DNA of 8,545 bases from Chloroflexi bacterium RBG_16_64_32. Lineage in GTDB: Bacteria > Chloroflexota > Dehalococcoidia > SM23-28-2 > RBG-16-64-32. The DNA is taken from positions 1 to 8,545 of the forward strand of contig MGNZ01000059.1 in NCBI GenBank assembly GCA_001795235.1, read 5' to 3'. Position 1 is the stretch's first letter; each line of letters opens with the position of its first letter. The notes beneath the pieces were generated by a model, which saw only the letters and a program-made list of their open reading frames with translations, was not told the origin of the DNA and did no database searches. The position numbers were made by a program, and so were the translations under genes. This document shows, in pieces, positions 6,880 to 8,545 of the stretch.

Positions 6880-7983
6880 CTACCCTACGTCGCAGTCCCC
6901 CATCGTCACGAACCAGTTCCTGAGGTCGTAGGCCAGGCGGCTGGGGCTGCGTTCTTCGTCGTGGCAGCGAACAACGAGGCGGAAGGGCCGGGGCTCCAGA
7001 AACCTTGGAGACTGCCAGAAGCCCCTAGAGCGGAGGAGTCGGGACTCATCTGTGTGGCGGAGAGCCAGGCTGGCAACGATGTCCAGGTCACGGTCCTCGA
7101 AATAGGAGCAGGCTCGGTCGATCAAGAGCCGCCCCGCCGCACGTCCCTCGGCGCTGGGCTCCACCATCAGGTCCACGATGAGGCCTGCGGAGAACCGGCC
7201 GAGCGACGCAGCGCGAAGGACGATGAACCCCCGAATGTCCCCCTCGGACCGGGCAGCGAAGGTAGCGTACTCTCTGGCGGGCACATCCACGAACCGCCAG
7301 TTCAGGTAGGCGGGGTCCCTGATCACCATGACCGGGAAGCGGTGCTGAACTCTCTCCCACAAGATCGTAAAAGAGCCGCCGAAGGAACCGATCTCCTCTA
7401 TCTCCAGACCGGGCACAGCCTCTTGCCGGCGTACCGGCGAAGGAGTGCGCCACACGCGTCTTGCAACAGATGCCATCTTGGTTGGGACGCGGCTGCCCGC
7501 TGTCTTCATGGCAAGCTGCTCCGGGTTCAGCGGCCTGACGAGGAGGGGCACCGAGCCGATATGCCTGAACTCGGCCGTATTCACGAACGTCCGATACGAC
7601 TCCTGGTTGGGAAGGCCGTATGTGAAGGCCACGCCCTCCTCTGCCGACAGGCGACAGACATCTCTCAACAGGCCCGCAACCATGCCCCGGCCCTGGTAGG
7701 CGGGATCAGTCACCGGATCTAGCGATAGGCTAGCCATGAACATCATGCCGGAAAGCCTCACCTTGACAGGCATTATCATCGCCTGGCCGATAAGCCGACC
7801 AGTCTCCGGTTCCCGCGCCAGGGTGCCGATAGCCGCCCCCGCCGGGCTTCGCTGGAACCGCCATTCGCAGTGGGCTGGAGCGGCCGCATCGATGTCGCCG
7901 TAGGCCTCCCGCACAAGCCTCATGGAATCCTCGGCATCCTCCGGGGAGTATCTGCTTGAAACCCAATCCTCTTCCTGAGTCAT
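6880..7983 (-). CDS. GNAT-type N-acetyltransferase, two-domain
   Basis: A 367-residue protein with two GNAT-like halves. The first holds the acetyl-CoA binding loop Q97-G-R-G100 after a beta strand ending SLSLDPVTD, then GLPNQESYRTFV and a hydrophobic VPLLVRPL segment. The second half (about 225-345) starts with AYLNWRFVDVP, has GFIVLR and DLMVEPSAEGRAAGRLLI, and ends with a RSRGF turn typical of GNAT C-termini, but its CoA loop is less canonical. Such tandem proteins often occur near envelope or polysaccharide genes; none are here, so the substrate is unknown. The ATG at 7983 has GGGAG seven bases upstream. The frame stays open to 8157, but those extra 58 residues look non-protein-like. It converges on the kinase gene with only 21 bp between the stop codons. 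Confidence 0.85.
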   Translation of the reverse strand: MTQEEDWVSSRYSPEDAEDSMRLVREAYGDIDAAAPAHCEWRFQRSPAGAAIGTLAREPETGRLIGQAMIMPVKVRLSGMMFMASLSLDPVTDPAYQGRGMVAGLLRDVCRLSAEEGVAFTYGLPNQESYRTFVNTAEFRHIGSVPLLVRPLNPEQLAMKTAGSRVPTKMASVARRVWRTPSPVRRQEAVPGLEIEEIGSFGGSFTILWERVQHRFPVMVIRDPAYLNWRFVDVPAREYATFAARSEGDIRGFIVLRAASLGRFSAGLIVDLMVEPSAEGRAAGRLLIDRACSYFEDRDLDIVASLALRHTDESRLLRSRGFWQSPRFLEPRPFRLVVRCHDEERSPSRLAYDLRNWFVTMGDCDVG

Positions 7984-8140
7984 GTTCCGACTCCCGTACA
8001 GACAGACATGTCCAACCAGTCGGCCGTTGCCAATTGTACCACCTTGCCGAGACACGAAAATGACCGGGGGCACGGCTGCCCAGAACCGGCAGCTTGTGCC
8101 CGCTCTTCCAGGATCGTCTCTGCCCGCAACTCCGACACGA

Positions 8141-8389
8141 CTAGCGCCTATGTCCACTAGATGCCACTGAGCCGTCAGGCTCCAGCGTCAGGTAGACGCT
8201 CGCCTCCCGCTTCAGGAGCAATTGATAGCCCAGGTAGGGAATCCAGCCGACCAGCGTGACGATTGAGATCAGGAGGCACATGATCGACAGCCTCTTGGGC
8301 TTCACCAGCTGGGCGGACTCGCCCGTCTCCATCTCGGCGCGGTAGCCCTGGCGGACCCTCCGGTCGATCTCCTCGCGTAGCTTGCTCAT
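8141..8389 (-). CDS. Small single-TM membrane protein, 82 residues
   Basis: I do not recognise the family. The start at 8389 is well supported by AAGGAGGT six bases upstream, the strongest ribosome site in the window. Residues 1-33 are charged and helical (MSKLREEIDRRVRQGYR) and look cytosolic. Residues about 34-59 form one hydrophobic segment broken by GWIPYLGY, which may make a kinked helix or short hairpin. A short polar tail follows. It may be a small membrane accessory or regulator. It lies 157 bp upstream of the acetyltransferase on the same strand and directly behind a broken winged-helix regulator, whose frame runs into it without a stop. High expression is suggested only by the ribosome site. 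Confidence 0.75.
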   Translation of the reverse strand: MSKLREEIDRRVRQGYRAEMETGESAQLVKPKRLSIMCLLISIVTLVGWIPYLGYQLLLKREASVYLTLEPDGSVASSGHRR

Positions 8390-8392
8390 CTG

Positions 8393-8401
8393 AACCTCCT
8401 T
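8393..8401 (-). promoter_or_regulatory. Near-perfect Shine-Dalgarno overlapping a relic stop codon
   Basis: AAGGAGGTT on the minus strand precedes the ATG at 8389. The first bases form part of a TAA (8402-8400) that closes the shifted frame of the upstream regulator relic. Such an overlap of stop codon and ribosome site suggests that the two genes were once translationally coupled. Confidence 0.75.
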
Positions 8402-8545
8402 ACTTCTGCCCCACGACATAGCCGCCGGCCTTTCGGTCAAGCCGAGGGTGGCCGCCATGGAGCGCATCGTCTCATCCGGATGGCGGGCTAAATGCAGTGG
8501 AACCGCGGCGTGCTTGGTAAGGAACGTCCATTGCCGGTCGGACTG
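8400..8545 (-). pseudogene. Broken winged-helix (MarR/ArsR-like) regulator, runs off window
   Basis: Read leftward from the window edge, the minus strand encodes QWTFLTKHAAVPLHLARHPD, then RSMAATLGLTER. This resembles the N-terminal half of small winged-helix proteins of the form WTFLTNHAHVLLxLARDP...VAxxVGITER. After LTER the family would continue with a recognition helix and a wing containing EAGYV. Instead that frame goes to non-matching PAAMSWGRSK, while the -1 frame reads AGGYVVGQK and ends at TAA (8402-8400). This looks like an internal deletion of about ten codons with a frameshift, leaving a regulator without its recognition helix. The 5' end lies outside the window. The comparison is from memory of the family, so it could instead be an unusual short protein. 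Confidence 0.5.

Noticed and set aside
6862..7722. 286-codon open frame on the plus strand
   Set aside because: It lies wholly antisense to the acetyltransferase, has no recognisable domain or ribosome site, and is typical of shadow frames in GC-rich genes.
7984..8157. 58-residue N-terminal extension of the acetyltransferase
   Set aside because: The ATG at 7983 has a good ribosome site and the extension looks like non-coding sequence; using it would overlap the small membrane protein gene.

Overview
The window looks like GC-rich bacterial chromosome (roughly 60% G+C by eye). It has a bacterial-type selenocysteine tRNA, NarL/LiaS-type two-component signalling, and a membrane iron-sulfur oxidoreductase of the ETF:menaquinone oxidoreductase/EtfD kind. 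That mix would suit a Chloroflexota (Dehalococcoidia-like) or actinobacterial-type organism with beta-oxidation-linked or respiratory electron transfer. This placement is inference from gene families only; no marker gene in the window fixes it.

Layout. Positions 1-80 hold the 3' three quarters of a tRNA-Sec (plus strand, 5' end cut by the window edge), followed at once by a small perfect hairpin and, further on, a perfect 11-bp tandem repeat. From 3418 down to 185 on the minus strand runs a three-gene block: a short serine recombinase that has only the catalytic domain, a 711-residue NarI-like/[4Fe-4S]/double-CCG membrane oxidoreductase, and an unrecognised 141-residue Cys-containing protein. 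The gaps are 39 and 51 bp, so co-transcription is plausible. The oxidoreductase ends in UGA, a potential hairpin follows directly, and the third gene is in the same frame. With a tRNA-Sec close by this deserves a check, although ordinary termination is more likely.

Positions 3419-4061 are a gene-poor divergent region with no convincing gene. From 4062 to 6858 on the plus strand a tight pair encodes a NarL/FixJ response regulator and its probable partner, a four-TM GAF-PAS-HisKA_3 histidine kinase. Converging on it from the right (minus strand) are a two-domain GNAT-type acetyltransferase (6880-7983), an 82-residue single-TM protein with a near-perfect Shine-Dalgarno (8141-8389), and a broken winged-helix regulator that runs off the window edge (8400-8545).

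How they fit together. The Fe-S protein would pass electrons to the membrane quinone pool, probably from a soluble flavoprotein encoded elsewhere. The kinase and regulator form a self-contained signalling module whose targets are not visible here. I do not see a complete new system. The oddest points are the recombinase catalytic-domain fragment in line with a respiratory gene, the UGA/hairpin junction, the tandem repeat beside tRNA-Sec, and the decayed regulator whose stop codon abuts the next gene's ribosome binding site.
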